64,000 bases of DNA from Nocardioides deserti (GTDB lineage: Bacteria; Actinomycetota; Actinomycetes; Propionibacteriales; Nocardioidaceae): the NCBI RefSeq assembly GCF_014266025.1, contig NZ_JACMYC010000001.1, forward strand, positions 248,001-312,000, read 5' to 3'. A model generated the notes under the pieces. The model was not told the origin of the DNA, searched no databases, and saw only the letters and a list, made by a program, of their open reading frames with translations. Position numbers and translations under genes: made by a program. Position 1 is the stretch's first letter. The number at the start of each line of letters is the position of its first letter. Positions 8,321 to 18,247 of this stretch are shown one piece after another.

Positions 8321-9973
8321 TCACGGGACGACGAGCTCGCGCTCGACCACCGGCCCGGGCCGTCCGAAGCCGTCGAGGGCGGCGAAGAGGACGCAGCTCG
8401 GCCCTTCCGCGGAGGCCGGGTGGACGGTCCAGGTGCCGTCGCCGTTCGCGAAGCCGTCGGACCAGCTCGCGTCCACCGGCGGGGTGGCCGGGCACGACCC
8501 GGGAAGCACCTGGATCCCCAACCATCCGGCGTCCTCGGGCAGGTCCACCGCCACCCTCGCGCTGCCGGCGTCCGGGTCGTAGGTCAGCTCGCCGACCGTG
8601 GGACGGACGGTCGGCGCCGGCACGGTGAGGGTGACGGTGGTCGGGGGACTGACCGCGCCCCAGCTCGTGACGGCGACGAACGCGACGCACTCCGAGGCGG
8701 ACCACGTGGGGACCAGCCACGTGGACGGCCCGTCCTGCTCGAGCACCTCGCTCCAGCCGCCGTCGGTCGACACGGGGCAGGCGCCGGACCCGTCGCCCCG
8801 GACCACCTCCAGGCGCGTGCCCGGGTCGGGCGGCGTCCAGGAGACGCGGAACGCCGACCGGTCCGGCACCCAGGTCGGGGTGCCGACCGCGGGCGCGGGC
8901 GAGACGGGCGCCCACCGCTCGATCCGGCGTACGCCGCCGGAGCGGGCGCCGCCGTACCGGTTGGCCACCTCGACGCCGAAGCACCACGCCCCCGTGCCGT
9001 GGCGCGGGTCGCTCCACGTGCCCACCGATGGCGCGAGCCCGACGCGGAGGTCCCAGCTCCGCGGCCTCGTGCCGCAGGTGGGCGCCTTCCAGACGGTGAC
9101 GAACACCTTCGTGCCGGGCCGGGCGCCGGAGACCGGACGCCAGGTGATCCGCACCGGCCCGTCGGCCGGCTGGCCGCCGGAGAACCCCACGTCCCTCAGC
9201 GGCGCCGGCAGGGGCTCGATGAGGCAGCGGCGCGGGGCGAGGCGCGCACGACCGCCGTACCACGCGACGAAGCGGCGCAGCAGCGGCTTGTCGATCCACC
9301 GGCACTCGTAGGAGCCGGGTGTGGCCGACAGCAGCGGGCAGCCACCCATGTCGAAGAACGGGTACATCAGCGAGCAGCGACCGCCGGTGTGGTCGAAGCC
9401 GAGCACGTGCCCGAGCTCGTGCGCCAGCAGCCGGCCGACCCACACCCGGGTCTCCGCGCGGAGGGCGTCAGCCTGCTTGTAGAACGGGGCGAGGTGGACG
9501 TAGTTGGTCGCCTGGTAGCCGAGCGTGCCGACGCCGTCCGCCCCGCCGGTGTTGCCGTAGCGGATGGTCAGCCGCGCCTTCGAGCGCGGGACCTCGACGA
9601 ACCGGATGTTGCCGCCGGAGCGGTTCCAGCGCTCGACGGCGCGGTCGAGACTCCAGTCCCACTTCGCCGGCAGGGTCTCGTGGTAGCGGATGGTGCGGCC
9701 AGGCCAGCGGCGAGGCTTCCAGCGCTGCAGAGCGCCGGTCGCGGCCGGCACGACCACGTCGTCGGCCAGGTCGATCCGGTCCGGGACCGGTCCGACCGGC
9801 GCGGCGGGGGAGCTCGACGGCGCTTGGGCGCGCGCGGGCGCGGCCGTGACCGGGCCGGCGCCGCCTGCGACCAGGCAGACGGCGACCACCAGCCCGACCA
9901 ACCCGACCGGCCCGATGCGACCTCGCCACGTCCTCGACGTGCCGGCTCCACGACCCCCGCTGCGCGACCTCAT
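8321..9973 (-). CDS. Secreted matrixin-like zinc metalloprotease
   Basis: A 550-residue exported protein. An Arg-rich start and a hydrophobic core (about residues 22-44) ending near TAAPARA form a signal peptide. A metzincin catalytic domain follows, with the extended zinc motif [12 protein letters not shown] near residue 185 and the downstream Met-turn CSLMYPFFD. The C-terminal half (about residues 245-550) looks like repeated beta-sandwich (fibronectin-III/Ig-like) modules with paired cysteines and probably mediates substrate or wall binding. Single gene, separated from its neighbours by short spacers; no clear ribosome site before the ATG, so the exact start is moderately sure. Confidence 0.88.
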   Translation of the reverse strand: MRSRSGGRGAGTSRTWRGRIGPVGLVGLVVAVCLVAGGAGPVTAAPARAQAPSSSPAAPVGPVPDRIDLADDVVVPAATGALQRWKPRRWPGRTIRYHETLPAKWDWSLDRAVERWNRSGGNIRFVEVPRSKARLTIRYGNTGGADGVGTLGYQATNYVHLAPFYKQADALRAETRVWVGRLLAHELGHVLGFDHTGGRCSLMYPFFDMGGCPLLSATPGSYECRWIDKPLLRRFVAWYGGRARLAPRRCLIEPLPAPLRDVGFSGGQPADGPVRITWRPVSGARPGTKVFVTVWKAPTCGTRPRSWDLRVGLAPSVGTWSDPRHGTGAWCFGVEVANRYGGARSGGVRRIERWAPVSPAPAVGTPTWVPDRSAFRVSWTPPDPGTRLEVVRGDGSGACPVSTDGGWSEVLEQDGPSTWLVPTWSASECVAFVAVTSWGAVSPPTTVTLTVPAPTVRPTVGELTYDPDAGSARVAVDLPEDAGWLGIQVLPGSCPATPPVDASWSDGFANGDGTWTVHPASAEGPSCVLFAALDGFGRPGPVVERELVVP

Positions 9974-10046
9974 CCGCCGATGGTGCGTCCGGCAGGCCGC
10001 CGGGTCGCCGCGAGGAGGCTCGACATCCCCAGATCGGGGGACGGCC

Positions 10047-11348
10047 TCAGTCGCCCAGGACGCGCCGCAGGTAGGCGTTGGCGAAGACCCGGTCGGGGTC
10101 GAGCCGGTCGCGCAGTGCGAGGAAGTCGGCGAAACGCGGATAGACCGGCGCGAGGTCCTCGGCCGCCATCGTGTGCACCTTGCCCCAGTGCGGGCGGCCG
10201 CCCGCCGCGCGCAGCACCGGCTCGACCAGCGCGAAGTAGCGGCGATGGTCGGCGTCGCGGTGGGTGTGGAACGCCAGGTAGAACGAGTCGCGCCCCGACG
10301 CGGTCGACAGCGCCACGTCGTCGGCCGGCGTCGAGCGGACCTCCACCGGGAAGGTGATCCGCACGTCGGAGGCGTCGATGACGCGGCGGCACTCCCGCAG
10401 CACCTCGAGGCCGACCTCGCGCGGCACGGCGTACTCCATCTCGCGGAAGACGACCTTCCGCGGCGAGGTGAAGACCCGGTGCGCGACGTCGCTGTAGGTG
10501 CGGGCGGTGAGGACGCGCGCGCTGACCTGGTTCATCCGCGGGATCACGGCCGGCACGCGGTTGGCGGCGGCGTTGAGGACGCCGAAGACGGAGTTGGACA
10601 GGAAGTCGTCGTCCAGCCACGAGCGCCACTGCCCGAGCGGCTCGGCCTCGGAGACGTCGGCGGCCAGCCGGTCGTTGCGCTTGACCATCGTCCGGTCGGT
10701 GTGCGGGAACCAGTAGAGGTCGACGTGGTGGCTGCCCGCCGTCATCTCGTCGTACGTCGCCAGCGCGGTGTCCCACGCCATCGGCTCCTCGCGGGCCTCC
10801 AGCAGGAACAGCGGCTCGACCCGGAAGGTCAGCGTCGTCAGCACCCCGAGCGCGCCCAGACCGACCCGCGCCAGATCGAGCAGCTTCGGGTCGTCCTCGG
10901 CCGCCGCCCGGACCACGTCGCCGGTGCCGGTGACCATCTCGAGCCCGGCCAGCTGCGCGGCCAGCCCGCCCGCGAGCCCGCCCGTGCCGTGGGTGCCGGT
11001 GGAGACCGCCCCGGCGAGGGTCTGCTCGGCGATGTCACCCATGTTGTGCAGGCTCAGCCCGAGCCGCTCGAGCGACTCGTTGAGGTCCTGGAGGCGGGTG
11101 CCGGCCAGCGCGGTGACCGTCATCGCCGCGCGGTCGACCGCGACGATCCCGGTCATGCCCGACGGCACCAGCATCGTCTCCTCGGGGGCCGCGATGCCGG
11201 TGAAGGAGTGGCCGGTGCCGACCATCTTCACCGTGCTCCGGCGCTCCCGCGCGCGCTCGACCTCCGCGACGATCGCCGCGGCGTCCCCCGGCCGCACGAC
11301 CCGGCTCGGCCGCGCCTGCTCCAACCCCGACCAGTTGCTCCACTCCAC
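10047..11348 (-). CDS. FAD-linked sugar-1,4-lactone oxidase (ALO/GULO family)
   Basis: A 433-residue flavoenzyme of the vanillyl-alcohol-oxidase fold. The N-terminal FAD-binding half contains [11 protein letters not shown] near residue 46 and the [14 protein letters not shown] loop; the C-terminal half is D-arabinono-lactone-oxidase-like and ends with the conserved HWGKVHTM motif and a typical [15 protein letters not shown] tail. Related mycobacterial proteins oxidise L-gulono- or similar lactones; the exact sugar is unknown. GTG 11348 is preferred to an in-frame TTG at 11357 because a TAGGTT box sits 7 bp upstream of the GTG and overlaps the TTG. Confidence 0.9.
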   Translation of the reverse strand: MEWSNWSGLEQARPSRVVRPGDAAAIVAEVERARERRSTVKMVGTGHSFTGIAAPEETMLVPSGMTGIVAVDRAAMTVTALAGTRLQDLNESLERLGLSLHNMGDIAEQTLAGAVSTGTHGTGGLAGGLAAQLAGLEMVTGTGDVVRAAAEDDPKLLDLARVGLGALGVLTTLTFRVEPLFLLEAREEPMAWDTALATYDEMTAGSHHVDLYWFPHTDRTMVKRNDRLAADVSEAEPLGQWRSWLDDDFLSNSVFGVLNAAANRVPAVIPRMNQVSARVLTARTYSDVAHRVFTSPRKVVFREMEYAVPREVGLEVLRECRRVIDASDVRITFPVEVRSTPADDVALSTASGRDSFYLAFHTHRDADHRRYFALVEPVLRAAGGRPHWGKVHTMAAEDLAPVYPRFADFLALRDRLDPDRVFANAYLRRVLGD

Positions 11349-11355
11349 GGGGCGC

Positions 11356-11361
11356 AACCTA
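11356..11361 (-). promoter_or_regulatory. Leaderless-type -10 box of the lactone oxidase gene
   Basis: TAGGTT on the minus strand, 7 bp before the GTG at 11348. Confidence 0.6.
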
Positions 11362-11369
11362 TCCGGGCG

Positions 11370-12551
11370 TCAGGAGTCGCGGGGGAGGGCTTGGGCGGCG
11401 AGGGCGGCGACGAGGCCGGCGGCGAGGCTGACCAGGTAGGCGGCGGAGGCGCCGGAGTGGTCGACGACGAAGCCGCTGATCGTGGCGCCCGGGGCGACGC
11501 CGGCGACGAGGCCGGTCTGCATGATCGCCATGCCCTCGGTCAGCCGGCTCGCGGGCACCACCCGCTCGGTCAGGGACATGGTCGCCACGAGGGTGGGCGC
11601 GATGGCGAGGCCGCCGGCGAGCAGCACGAGACCCATCAGCCAGACCGAGTCGACGAGGAACAGCGGCGCCATCGCGCAGGCCATCGCGGCGGCGCCCCAG
11701 CGGACCCGGACGGCCGGGCCGCGCTTCCAGGCGATCGTGCCCGTGACGAAGCCGGCCACGAGGCTGCCGAGCGCCCAGAGGGCGAGCAGCCCGCCGGCGT
11801 ACGCCTCGTTGCCCTGCTCCTCGGCGAAGGCCACCGTCGTCACCTCGGCGGCGCCGAAGAGCACGCCGAGCGCGGCGCTGCCGATCGCCAGCGGCACGAC
11901 GGTGCGCCAGGGGAGCGGCGGCCGGGCGCCGATCGTGCGGTCGTGCCGGTGCGGGGGCGGCTCGGTGGCGCGCTGGGAGGCGAAGGCGAGGCTGCCGCCG
12001 ACCCCGGCGACGATCGCCACCGCGAGCCCGGCGACCGGGTCGACCGTCGTCGCGAGCAGGGTGACCAGGATCGGGCCGAGGATGAAGACCGCCTCGTCGG
12101 CGACCGCCTCGAGCGCGTACGCCGTCTGCTTGTCCTCGGGCGCCTCGAGCACGTACGACCAGCGGGTCCGGACGCACGAGCCGATCTGCGGCAGCGAGCC
12201 CCCGGCGAACGCGGCGGCGACGTAGGTCGCCACGAGCGGCCAGCCCGCCTCTACCGAGGTCACCACGGCGACCATCGCGACGCCGAAGACGACGCTCGCC
12301 GTCGCCAGCACGCGCCCCTGGCCGAGCGCGTCGAGCAGCCGGCCCTGGACGATCGCCAGCAGCGCGTTGGCGACCATGTACGCCGCCGACACCGCCCCCG
12401 CGACGCCGTAGGACCCCGTCGAGGACTCGACGAGCAGCACGATGCCCAGGCCGACCATGGAGATGGGCAACCGGGCGACGAGCCCGGTGGCGCTGAACAG
12501 GGCCGCGCCGGGGTTCGCCAGGACCCGGCGGTAGGTGGCGAGGGCGGTCAT
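11370..12551 (-). CDS. MFS transporter
   Basis: A 393-residue major facilitator with about twelve hydrophobic segments, a central polar loop around residues 200-220 ([13 protein letters not shown]), and a short basic C-terminus. It resembles uncharacterised actinobacterial drug/metabolite exporters; no substrate motif is visible. The ATG at 12551 is preceded on the minus strand by TAGGTT (12562-12567), 10 bp away, which would give a leader of only a few bases. Divergent from the ferrochelatase gene across 78 bp. It ends 21 bp before the lactone oxidase start and might partly read into it, though that gene has its own -10 box. Confidence 0.88.
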   Translation of the reverse strand: MTALATYRRVLANPGAALFSATGLVARLPISMVGLGIVLLVESSTGSYGVAGAVSAAYMVANALLAIVQGRLLDALGQGRVLATASVVFGVAMVAVVTSVEAGWPLVATYVAAAFAGGSLPQIGSCVRTRWSYVLEAPEDKQTAYALEAVADEAVFILGPILVTLLATTVDPVAGLAVAIVAGVGGSLAFASQRATEPPPHRHDRTIGARPPLPWRTVVPLAIGSAALGVLFGAAEVTTVAFAEEQGNEAYAGGLLALWALGSLVAGFVTGTIAWKRGPAVRVRWGAAAMACAMAPLFLVDSVWLMGLVLLAGGLAIAPTLVATMSLTERVVPASRLTEGMAIMQTGLVAGVAPGATISGFVVDHSGASAAYLVSLAAGLVAALAAQALPRDS

Positions 12552-12617
12552 GGCGGAGGTCAACCTAGAGCCGCCCGGGAGGTGCCGACCAATCGCGGGA
12601 GCGTTGGCCGCGCTCCC

Positions 12618-12623
12618 TACGAT
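12618..12623 (+). promoter_or_regulatory. Leaderless-type -10 box of the ferrochelatase gene
   Basis: TACGAT, 6 bp before the ATG at 12630. Confidence 0.6.
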
Positions 12624-12629
12624 GTGGCC

Positions 12630-13778
12630 ATGTCCAGCCCCGGCTCCGCCGCCGAATCCAGCACCGATCCCGCGCCGTACGACGCCCTCCTGCTCGTCTC
12701 CTTCGGCGGCCCCGAGGGGCCCGACGACGTGGTGCCGTTCCTGGAGAACGTCACCCGCGGCCGCGGCATCCCGCGCGAGCGGCTCGAGCAGGTCGGCGAG
12801 CACTACTACCTCTTCGGCGGGAAGTCGCCCATCAACGACCAGAACCGCGCGTTCCTGAAGGACCTGCGCGCGGACCTGGCGGAGGCGGGCGTGGACATCC
12901 CGGTCTACTGGGGCAACCGCAACTGGGACCCCTACCTCACCGACACCCTCGCGCAGATGGCCGCCGACGGGGTCCAGCGCGCGGCGTGCTTCATGACCAG
13001 CGCCTACTCGTCGTGGTCGAGCTGCCGGCAGTACCGCGAGAACCTCTTCGCCGCCGTCGACGCCCTCCCCGAGGGCTCCCCGGCCGCACCGAAGCTGGAC
13101 AAGCTGCGCCACTACTTCAACCACCCGGGCTTCGTGGAGCCGGTCGTCGACGCGACGCTCGCCGCCCTGGCCGAGCTGCCCGACGACGTCCGCGACGGCG
13201 CGCACCTGGCGTTCGTCACCCACTCGATCCCGACCCAGATGAACGACGCGAGCGGCCCGCCCGAGCAGGGCGGCGGCGCCTACGTCCGCCAGCACCTCGA
13301 CGTCGCCGCCGTCATCGCCGAGCGGGTGCGCGAGGAGACCGGCCGCGAGCACCCCCACGAGCTCGTCTACTGCTCGCGCTCCGGCGCCCCGCACGTCCCG
13401 TGGCTCGAGCCGGACGTCAACGACCACCTGGCCGCGCTCAAGGAGCAGGGCGTCCCCGCGGTCGTGATGGTCCCGGTCGGGTTCGTCTCCGACCACATGG
13501 AGGTCATCTACGACCTCGACACCGAGGCGATGGCCACCGCCGAGGAGCTCGGTCTGCCCGCCCGCCGCGCCGGCACGGCCGGCACCGACCCGCGGTTCGT
13601 CCGCGCGGTCCGCGACCTGCTGCTGGAGCGGGCCGCCGCCGAGCGTGGCGAGCCGGTCGAGCGCCCCGCGGTCGGGACCACCGGCCCGATGTGGGACCGC
13701 TGCCCGGTCGGCTGCTGCGCCAACCCGCGCGGCGCCGTGCCGACGCTGACCGGCGAGCGCGAGCCGATCGACCAGTGA
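12630..13778 (+). CDS. hemH: Ferrochelatase (coproporphyrin-type)
   Basis: Inserts ferrous iron into the porphyrin in heme synthesis; in actinobacteria the substrate is coproporphyrin III, so cpfC is an equivalent name. The 382-residue protein shows the family motifs [14 protein letters not shown] at the N-terminus, the [11 protein letters not shown] region, the catalytic-His loop [10 protein letters not shown], and the metal-site EPDVNDHL region followed by [14 protein letters not shown]. Near the C-terminus [11 protein letters not shown] supplies cysteines of the kind that bind a [2Fe-2S] cluster in actinobacterial ferrochelatases. The stop overlaps the start of the inositol-phosphatase gene by 4 bp. 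Confidence 0.97.
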   Translation: MSSPGSAAESSTDPAPYDALLLVSFGGPEGPDDVVPFLENVTRGRGIPRERLEQVGEHYYLFGGKSPINDQNRAFLKDLRADLAEAGVDIPVYWGNRNWDPYLTDTLAQMAADGVQRAACFMTSAYSSWSSCRQYRENLFAAVDALPEGSPAAPKLDKLRHYFNHPGFVEPVVDATLAALAELPDDVRDGAHLAFVTHSIPTQMNDASGPPEQGGGAYVRQHLDVAAVIAERVREETGREHPHELVYCSRSGAPHVPWLEPDVNDHLAALKEQGVPAVVMVPVGFVSDHMEVIYDLDTEAMATAEELGLPARRAGTAGTDPRFVRAVRDLLLERAAAERGEPVERPAVGTTGPMWDRCPVGCCANPRGAVPTLTGEREPIDQ

Positions 13779-14623
13779 CCCCGCCGACCACCGCGCCGAC
13801 CGGTGAGGCGCTGCTCGGCGTCGCCCTCGAGGTGGCGCGGGCGGCCGTCGAGGTGGTCCGCGAGCACGCGTCGCGCGGGGTCGGGGTCGGGGTCGCGGCG
13901 ACCAAGTCCAGCGAGGTCGACGTCGTCACCGAGGCCGACCGCGCCAGCGAGGCGCTGATCCGGTCCCTGCTGCGCGAGCGGCGCCCCGACGACGCGGTGC
14001 TCGGCGAGGAGGGTGAGGACCGCGCGGGCACCTCCGGGGTCCGCTGGGTGGTCGACCCGATCGACGGCACGGTCAACTTCCTCTACGGCATCCCGCAGTA
14101 CGCCGTCTCCGTCGCCGCCGAGGTCACCTCCGCCGACGGGGACGACGGGGCCGAGGTCGTCGCCGGCGTGGTCGTCAACGCCGCGACCGGGGTGGAGTAC
14201 GCCGCCCACGTCGGCGCCGACGGCCGCGCGACGGCGACGCGCGACGGCGTACCCATCTCCGTGGCGGGGCCGACCCCGCTCGGGCAGCGGCTGGTCGCGA
14301 CCGGGTTCTCCTACGACAGCGACCTGCGCGCGCTCCAGGCGCACGCGCTCGTGCGGTTCCTCCCGCGCGTGCGCGACGTGCGGCGGCTCGGGTCCTGCGC
14401 CCTGGACCTGTGCCACGTGGCGGAGGGCCTCGTCGACGGCTACGTCGAGGAGGGCGTCCACCTCTGGGACCACGCGGCGGGCGGCCTGGTGGCCCGCGCC
14501 GCGGGCGCTCGCACGCGGCTGATGACCGGCGTCGGGGGCCGCGACCTGCTCGTCGCCGCGCCGGCGCACGGGTTCGACGAGCTGCTCGAGGCGGTCCTGG
14601 ACGCGGGCTTCGCGGCGGGTTGA
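13775..14623 (+). CDS. suhB: Inositol monophosphatase family protein (SuhB-like)
   Basis: Mg2+-dependent sugar/inositol phosphatase of 282 residues. Seen: the first metal site GEEGED, the signature [17 protein letters not shown] near residue 90 and the second motif [17 protein letters not shown] near residue 230. Family members act on inositol-1-phosphate, fructose-1,6-bisphosphate or NADP, and the substrate here is open; the synteny with DUF4193 and dut corresponds to mycobacterial suhB (Rv2701c). GTG start overlaps the ferrochelatase stop (GTGA), so the two are co-translated. Confidence 0.93.
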   Translation: MTPPTTAPTGEALLGVALEVARAAVEVVREHASRGVGVGVAATKSSEVDVVTEADRASEALIRSLLRERRPDDAVLGEEGEDRAGTSGVRWVVDPIDGTVNFLYGIPQYAVSVAAEVTSADGDDGAEVVAGVVVNAATGVEYAAHVGADGRATATRDGVPISVAGPTPLGQRLVATGFSYDSDLRALQAHALVRFLPRVRDVRRLGSCALDLCHVAEGLVDGYVEEGVHLWDHAAGGLVARAAGARTRLMTGVGGRDLLVAAPAHGFDELLEAVLDAGFAAG

Positions 14624-14654
14624 CCGCCGGGGGAATAGGGCACCTGCAGGCGAC

Positions 14655-14689
14655 GTTGCGCACACGCCCCACCGCCCGGTGTGGGCAAC
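14655..14689. repeat. Imperfect inverted repeat before the DUF4193 gene
   Basis: Arms GTTGCGCACAC (14655-14665) and GTGTGGGCAAC (14679-14689) pair with one mismatch around a GC-rich 13-nt loop. It lies between the phosphatase stop and the DUF4193 start and could be a terminator without a T-tract or an operator. Confidence 0.4.
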
Positions 14690-14758
14690 CGCCGACCGAT
14701 GGTGCACAATCTGGCGCGCCGTTGGTGGCACATCGAGCCCGAGGGGAGTGAGCGACGC

Positions 14759-15049
14759 ATGGCGACGGACTACGACGCACCGCGCAAGAACGAGGAAGAG
14801 CAGTCCGAGGAGTCCATCGAGGAGCTCAAGGCGCGTCGCCACGACAAGAACTCCGGGAAGGTCGACGAGGACGAGGCCGAAGCCGCCGAGTCCTTCGAGC
14901 TCCCGGGCGCGGACCTCTCGCACGAGGAGCTCGCCGTCGAGGTGAAGCCCAAGCAGGACGACGAGTTCACCTGCATGAGCTGCTTCCTGGTCCACCACCG
15001 CAGCCAGCTGGCCGACGAGAAGAAGATGATCTGCCGCGACTGCGTGTGA
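14759..15049 (+). CDS. DUF4193 zinc-ribbon protein
   Basis: A 96-residue acidic protein conserved across actinobacteria. The first 60 residues are highly charged and probably disordered; the C-terminus carries two CxxC pairs (CMSC and CRDC, about 20 residues apart) forming a zinc ribbon with the conserved FLVHHRSQLA between them. Function unknown; nucleic-acid or protein binding is inferred from the fold. ATG 14759 has a GGGGAG ribosome site upstream. The order suhB-DUF4193-DUF3093-dut is conserved in mycobacteria (Rv2701c-Rv2697c). A strong hairpin terminator follows. Confidence 0.93.
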   Translation: MATDYDAPRKNEEEQSEESIEELKARRHDKNSGKVDEDEAEAAESFELPGADLSHEELAVEVKPKQDDEFTCMSCFLVHHRSQLADEKKMICRDCV

Positions 15050-15067
15050 CACGACACCGCATGCAAG

Positions 15068-15097
15068 AGGCCCGCGACCTGGTGGTCGCGGGCCTTT
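15068..15097 (+). terminator. Intrinsic terminator after the DUF4193 gene
   Basis: A perfect 12-bp stem (AGGCCCGCGACC, 15068-15079, with GGTCGCGGGCCT, 15084-15095) closes a 4-nt loop and is followed by a T-rich tail. It lies between convergent genes and its symmetry would let it also end transcription of the DUF4235 gene. Confidence 0.85.
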
Positions 15098-15137
15098 CGC
15101 TTTCTCTGGGCTTGTTCTCCGGGCTGGGGACGGGCCG

Positions 15138-15434
15138 TCAGACCTTCTGGTGGTCCTTGCGCAGCTCCGGCGGCAGGTGGCCGGTCGAGCGGGCGTAGTA
15201 CGACGCGGCCCGGCGCTGGGCGAGCATCCGCGCCATGCCCACCGCGACACCGCTCGCGACCGCCCAGGCGATCGCCTCGCGGAGCTCGACGTCGGGGTCG
15301 GCCGGGTTCTCCGGCGGCTTCTTCCCCGTCGCCAGCCGCCACGTCTTGTCCAGGCCCTGCTTCGCCAGCGCCGCAGCGCCCAGGGCGGAGACGAGGGAGA
15401 AGACCGACCACACCTTGGAGGAGTCCGATGCCAT
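15138..15434 (-). CDS. DUF4235 small membrane protein
   Basis: A 98-residue actinobacterial protein with an N-terminal hydrophobic helix (VFSLVSALGAAALAKQGLD), the conserved WRLATGKKPPENPADP segment, and a second Ala-rich helix from about residue 53. Function unknown. Starts at ATG 15434, 6 bp after a TACTGT box; convergent with DUF4193 and separated from it by the terminator. Confidence 0.88.
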   Translation of the reverse strand: MASDSSKVWSVFSLVSALGAAALAKQGLDKTWRLATGKKPPENPADPDVELREAIAWAVASGVAVGMARMLAQRRAASYYARSTGHLPPELRKDHQKV

Positions 15435-15440
15435 GGCGGG

Positions 15441-15446
15441 ACAGTA
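15441..15446 (-). promoter_or_regulatory. Leaderless-type -10 box of the DUF4235 gene
   Basis: TACTGT on the minus strand, 6 bp before the ATG at 15434; it lies just upstream of the end of the DUF3093 gene. Confidence 0.6.
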
Positions 15447-15454
15447 CCCAGGCC

Positions 15455-15970
15455 TCAGGCCGGCATGTCGCCGCCACCGGCCACGTGCGCCTCGCGCGCG
15501 GTGGTGATGGCGGCGGCGAGCCGGTCGGGATGGCGGGTGCCGACCAGCCAGTACGGCGCGGGGTCGGCCGGGTCGGTGACCTCCACCCGCACGGCCCGGT
15601 TGAGGTAGGGCCGCAGCAGCAGGTAGGCACGGGCGTCCGCGCCCGGACCGTGGACGTGCTTGGTCTCCGCGGCGTCGAGCGCGCGGGCCTCGCCCAGGTG
15701 CTCGACCCCGATCCGCGCGCGGCCGGCACGCAGCACGCCGTCGGCCACGACCACCGGCGCGGCGCCGTACCCCACGAGCAGGGTGACCGACACCGCCAGC
15801 AGCACCGCCGACACGCTCCACGCGAGGGGGCCGGGCACCGCGACGACCAGCGCGAGCCACAGGGACGCCACGAACATCGTCCACTGGACCCACCAGCGCA
15901 GCGGCACCCTCAACCGCTCGCGGTGGAGCTCGCGACGGCCGGCGGGAGGGGTCGGGACAGGCTCGGGCAC
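15455..15970 (-). CDS. DUF3093 membrane protein
   Basis: A 171-residue protein with a cytoplasmic N-terminus, two adjacent transmembrane helices (about residues 25-65), and a soluble C-terminal domain containing YLLLRPYLNRAVRVEV and the conserved PYWLVGTRHPDRLAAAI. Function unknown; it corresponds by synteny to mycobacterial Rv2698 beside dut. GTG 15970 is preceded by GGGAGG at a normal spacing. Divergent from dut across 51 bp. Confidence 0.87.
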   Translation of the reverse strand: MPEPVPTPPAGRRELHRERLRVPLRWWVQWTMFVASLWLALVVAVPGPLAWSVSAVLLAVSVTLLVGYGAAPVVVADGVLRAGRARIGVEHLGEARALDAAETKHVHGPGADARAYLLLRPYLNRAVRVEVTDPADPAPYWLVGTRHPDRLAAAITTAREAHVAGGGDMPA

Positions 15971-16009
15971 GGCACACAGCCTCCCATCCCGGTCGGTGCC
16001 GGGATGCTC

Positions 16010-16015
16010 TAGGGT
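16010..16015 (+). promoter_or_regulatory. Leaderless-type -10 box of dut
   Basis: TAGGGT, 6 bp before the GTG at 16022. Confidence 0.65.
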
Positions 16016-16021
16016 CCGGCC

Positions 16022-16498
16022 GTGACCGAGCCGCAGCAGACGTCGGACAGCCCGCTGGAGATCGCCGTGGTCCGGCTCGACCCGGACCTGCCGCTGCCGG
16101 CGTACGCGCACCCCGGCGACGCCGGCGCCGACCTGCTCACCACCGTCGACGTCACGCTGGCGCCGGGGGAGCGGGCGCTGCTGCCGACCGGCATCGCGCT
16201 CGCGCTGCCGCACGGGTACGTCGGCCTGGTGCACCCCCGCTCCGGCCTGGCCGCGCGGCACGGCGTCACCGTCGTGAACGCGCCGGGGACGATCGACGCG
16301 GGCTACCGCGGCGAGGTGAAGGTGCTGCTCGTCAACCTCGACCCGTCCGAGCCGGTCGAGCTGCACCGGGGCGACCGGATCGCGCAGCTGGTCGTGCAGC
16401 GAGTGGAGACCGCGACGTTCGTCGAGGTCGACGTCCTGCCTTCCTCGGAGCGGGGGAGCGGAGGTTACGGTTCTACCGGGGGGTTCGGTCGCCCGTGA
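16022..16498 (+). CDS. dut: dUTP diphosphatase
   Basis: Hydrolyses dUTP to dUMP and PPi, keeping uracil out of DNA and supplying the dTMP precursor. The 158-residue product has the trimeric dUTPase motifs in order: GDAGADL (motif 1), [12 protein letters not shown] (motif 2), [14 protein letters not shown] (motif 3), [10 protein letters not shown] (motif 4), and the C-terminal P-loop-like motif 5 [10 protein letters not shown] with FG. GTG start set by the upstream TAGGGT. First gene of a run dut-DUF3710-OB-fold-DUF3159 in one direction, the order also seen in mycobacteria. Confidence 0.97.
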   Translation: MTEPQQTSDSPLEIAVVRLDPDLPLPAYAHPGDAGADLLTTVDVTLAPGERALLPTGIALALPHGYVGLVHPRSGLAARHGVTVVNAPGTIDAGYRGEVKVLLVNLDPSEPVELHRGDRIAQLVVQRVETATFVEVDVLPSSERGSGGYGSTGGFGRP

Positions 16499-16532
16499 CC
16501 CGCCCCTGACCCGCCAGTCGAGGGAGATGTAC

Positions 16533-17159
16533 GTGAAGTTCCGCCGCAAGTCCGTCGAGCCCAGCAGCGAGGGCGGATCGACCGACGAGGCCGGGACGGC
16601 CGCGGCTCCGGTCGGTCCCTACGACGCCTCCGACCTGCCTCCCGGCGACGGCGAGCGGGTCGACCTCGGCTCGCTGCTCATCGGCGCGGTGCCCGGTCGG
16701 GAGCTGCGCCTGCAGGTCGACGAGCGCTCGGGCGAGGTCCAGGCGGTCCTGCTGACCGGCGAGGACGGCGCCCTCGAGCTCCGCGCGTTCGCCGCGCCCC
16801 GCAACGACGACCTCTGGAGCGACCTGCGGCCGCGGATCGCCGCCGAGATGGCCCAGCGCGGCGGCACCGCCAGCGAGCGCGAGGGCCGCTTCGGCACCGA
16901 GCTGCTCTGCGAGCTCCCGGTCACCCGCACCGACGGCCAGTCCGCCACCCAGCCGTCGCGGATCATCGGCATCACCGGCGACCGCTGGCTGCTGCGGGCG
17001 ACGCTGCTGGGCCGTCCGGCGATGGAGCCCGACTCCGACCAGGCGCGGGAGTGGGAGGACGTCATCACCACGGTCGCCGTACGCCGTGGCGCCGGTGCCG
17101 TGCCTCCCGGCGAGCCGCTGCCGGTCACCATGCCGGAGAGCGCCAGGCGACTGGCATGA
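16533..17159 (+). CDS. DUF3710 protein
   Basis: A 208-residue conserved actinobacterial protein of unknown function. After a charged, probably disordered N-terminus (about 35 residues), a compact domain contains DLGSLLIGAVPGRELRLQVD and the late RIIGITGDRWLLRATLLG, the family hallmark. An ATG at 16527 is in frame but directly abuts the AGGGAG ribosome site (16521-16526); the GTG at 16533 has normal 6-nt spacing and gives the usual short VKFRRK start, so I prefer it. Stop overlaps the next start (ATGA). Confidence 0.92.
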   Translation: MKFRRKSVEPSSEGGSTDEAGTAAAPVGPYDASDLPPGDGERVDLGSLLIGAVPGRELRLQVDERSGEVQAVLLTGEDGALELRAFAAPRNDDLWSDLRPRIAAEMAQRGGTASEREGRFGTELLCELPVTRTDGQSATQPSRIIGITGDRWLLRATLLGRPAMEPDSDQAREWEDVITTVAVRRGAGAVPPGEPLPVTMPESARRLA

Positions 17160-17509
17160 GCCGCCTGCGACGCAGCCTGAGCCGCTGGGCCGACACCAGC
17201 GACCAGCACGCGCGCGACCTGCGCAAGACGTACGCCGCCCCCGACTGCTCCACCGTCGCCACCGCCCCGGACCGCGAACGCGTCCACCTGCGCGGCACGC
17301 TGCGGACCGTCACGCTCCGCCCGCGCGGCGGCGTGCCTGCCCTCGAGGCCGAGCTCTTCGACGGCTCCGGCGTGCTCACCGTCGTGTGGCTCGGTCGGCG
17401 CCAGATCGCGGGCATCACCCCCGGCCGCTCCATCGACGTGCAGGGGCGGATCGGCACGCACGACGGCGCGCGCGTCATCTACAACCCCCGCTACGAGCTC
17501 CTCCCGTGA
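17156..17509 (+). CDS. OB-fold nucleic-acid-binding protein
   Basis: A 117-residue protein: a helical N-terminus, then a five-stranded OB-fold beginning near residue 45 (VHLRGTLRTVTLRPRG, GVLTVVWLGRRQIAGI, and IDVQGRIGTHDG). It resembles the RecG-wedge/tRNA-anticodon type OB domain; in mycobacteria the orthologue (Rv2694c) sits in the same place. The bound nucleic acid is unknown. It overlaps both neighbours by 4 bp (ATGA and GTGA), so translation of the three genes is coupled. Confidence 0.9.
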   Translation: MSRLRRSLSRWADTSDQHARDLRKTYAAPDCSTVATAPDRERVHLRGTLRTVTLRPRGGVPALEAELFDGSGVLTVVWLGRRQIAGITPGRSIDVQGRIGTHDGARVIYNPRYELLP

Positions 17510-18210
17510 CGACCGAGCAGGAGCAGCCCACCGTCGAGACCGTCGAGTCGGTCGTCCGCGCCCAGCTGGCCAAGGCCCTCGGCGGCCGCCGCGGCATGGT
17601 CGAGGCCGCGGTGCCGACGATCCTCTTCACCGCGCTGTGGCTCACCACCCGCGAGCTCGTGCTCGCGCTCACGATCAGCGTCGCTGCCGCGGTCGCGATG
17701 CTCGTCGTGCGGCTCGTGCAGCGCTCGACGGTGCAGTTCGCGCTCAACGCGCTCTTCGGCATCGGCATCGGCTGGCTCTTCGTCCGCCTCGCCGCGAGCC
17801 GCGGCGGCAGCGAGGACGAGCAGGCGCTGGCGTACTTCCTGCCCGGCATCCTCTACAACGGCGGCTACACCGTCGTCCTCGCGCTCACCTGCCTCGTCGG
17901 GTGGCCGCTCGTCGGCTTCATGGTCGGCAGCGTCACCGGCGACCCCACCGCCTGGCACGACGACCGGCAGGTCGTCCGGCTCTGCAGCACGCTCACCTGG
18001 CTGCTCGTCGTCCCGTGCTTCCTGCGCGTCGTCGTCCAGGCGCCCCTGTGGCTCGCCGGGAACAGCGGCGCCATGGACGCCGACACCGTCGTCGCCACCC
18101 TCGGCATCCTCAAGATCGCCCTCGGCTGGCCCCTCCAGCTCGCCGCCCTCGCCGGCATGGCCTGGGTCCTCGGCCGCGACCGCACCCCGGTCACCCCCTC
18201 CGCCGCTTGA
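17506..18210 (+). CDS. DUF3159 membrane protein
   Basis: A 234-residue integral membrane protein with five to six helices, conserved across actinobacteria next to the OB-fold gene. Conserved polar motifs include the LGGRRGMVEAAVPTILFT start of helix 1, the YFLPGILYNGGY segment, and the LVGFMVGSVTGDPTAWHDD loop. It resembles septation-protein-A/intracellular-septation-like membrane proteins distantly, but its role is unproven. GTG start overlaps the previous stop; the palindromic spacer follows. Confidence 0.9.
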   Translation: MTTEQEQPTVETVESVVRAQLAKALGGRRGMVEAAVPTILFTALWLTTRELVLALTISVAAAVAMLVVRLVQRSTVQFALNALFGIGIGWLFVRLAASRGGSEDEQALAYFLPGILYNGGYTVVLALTCLVGWPLVGFMVGSVTGDPTAWHDDRQVVRLCSTLTWLLVVPCFLRVVVQAPLWLAGNSGAMDADTVVATLGILKIALGWPLQLAALAGMAWVLGRDRTPVTPSAA

Positions 18211-18247
18211 CCTTCGCCGCCTGACCTCGGCCGTCGGTCGGTCGGTT

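Noticed and set aside
9690..12629. Long plus-strand open frame running into ferrochelatase
   Set aside because: The portion before 12630 is antisense to the protease, oxidase and MFS genes; homology begins only at the ferrochelatase ATG.
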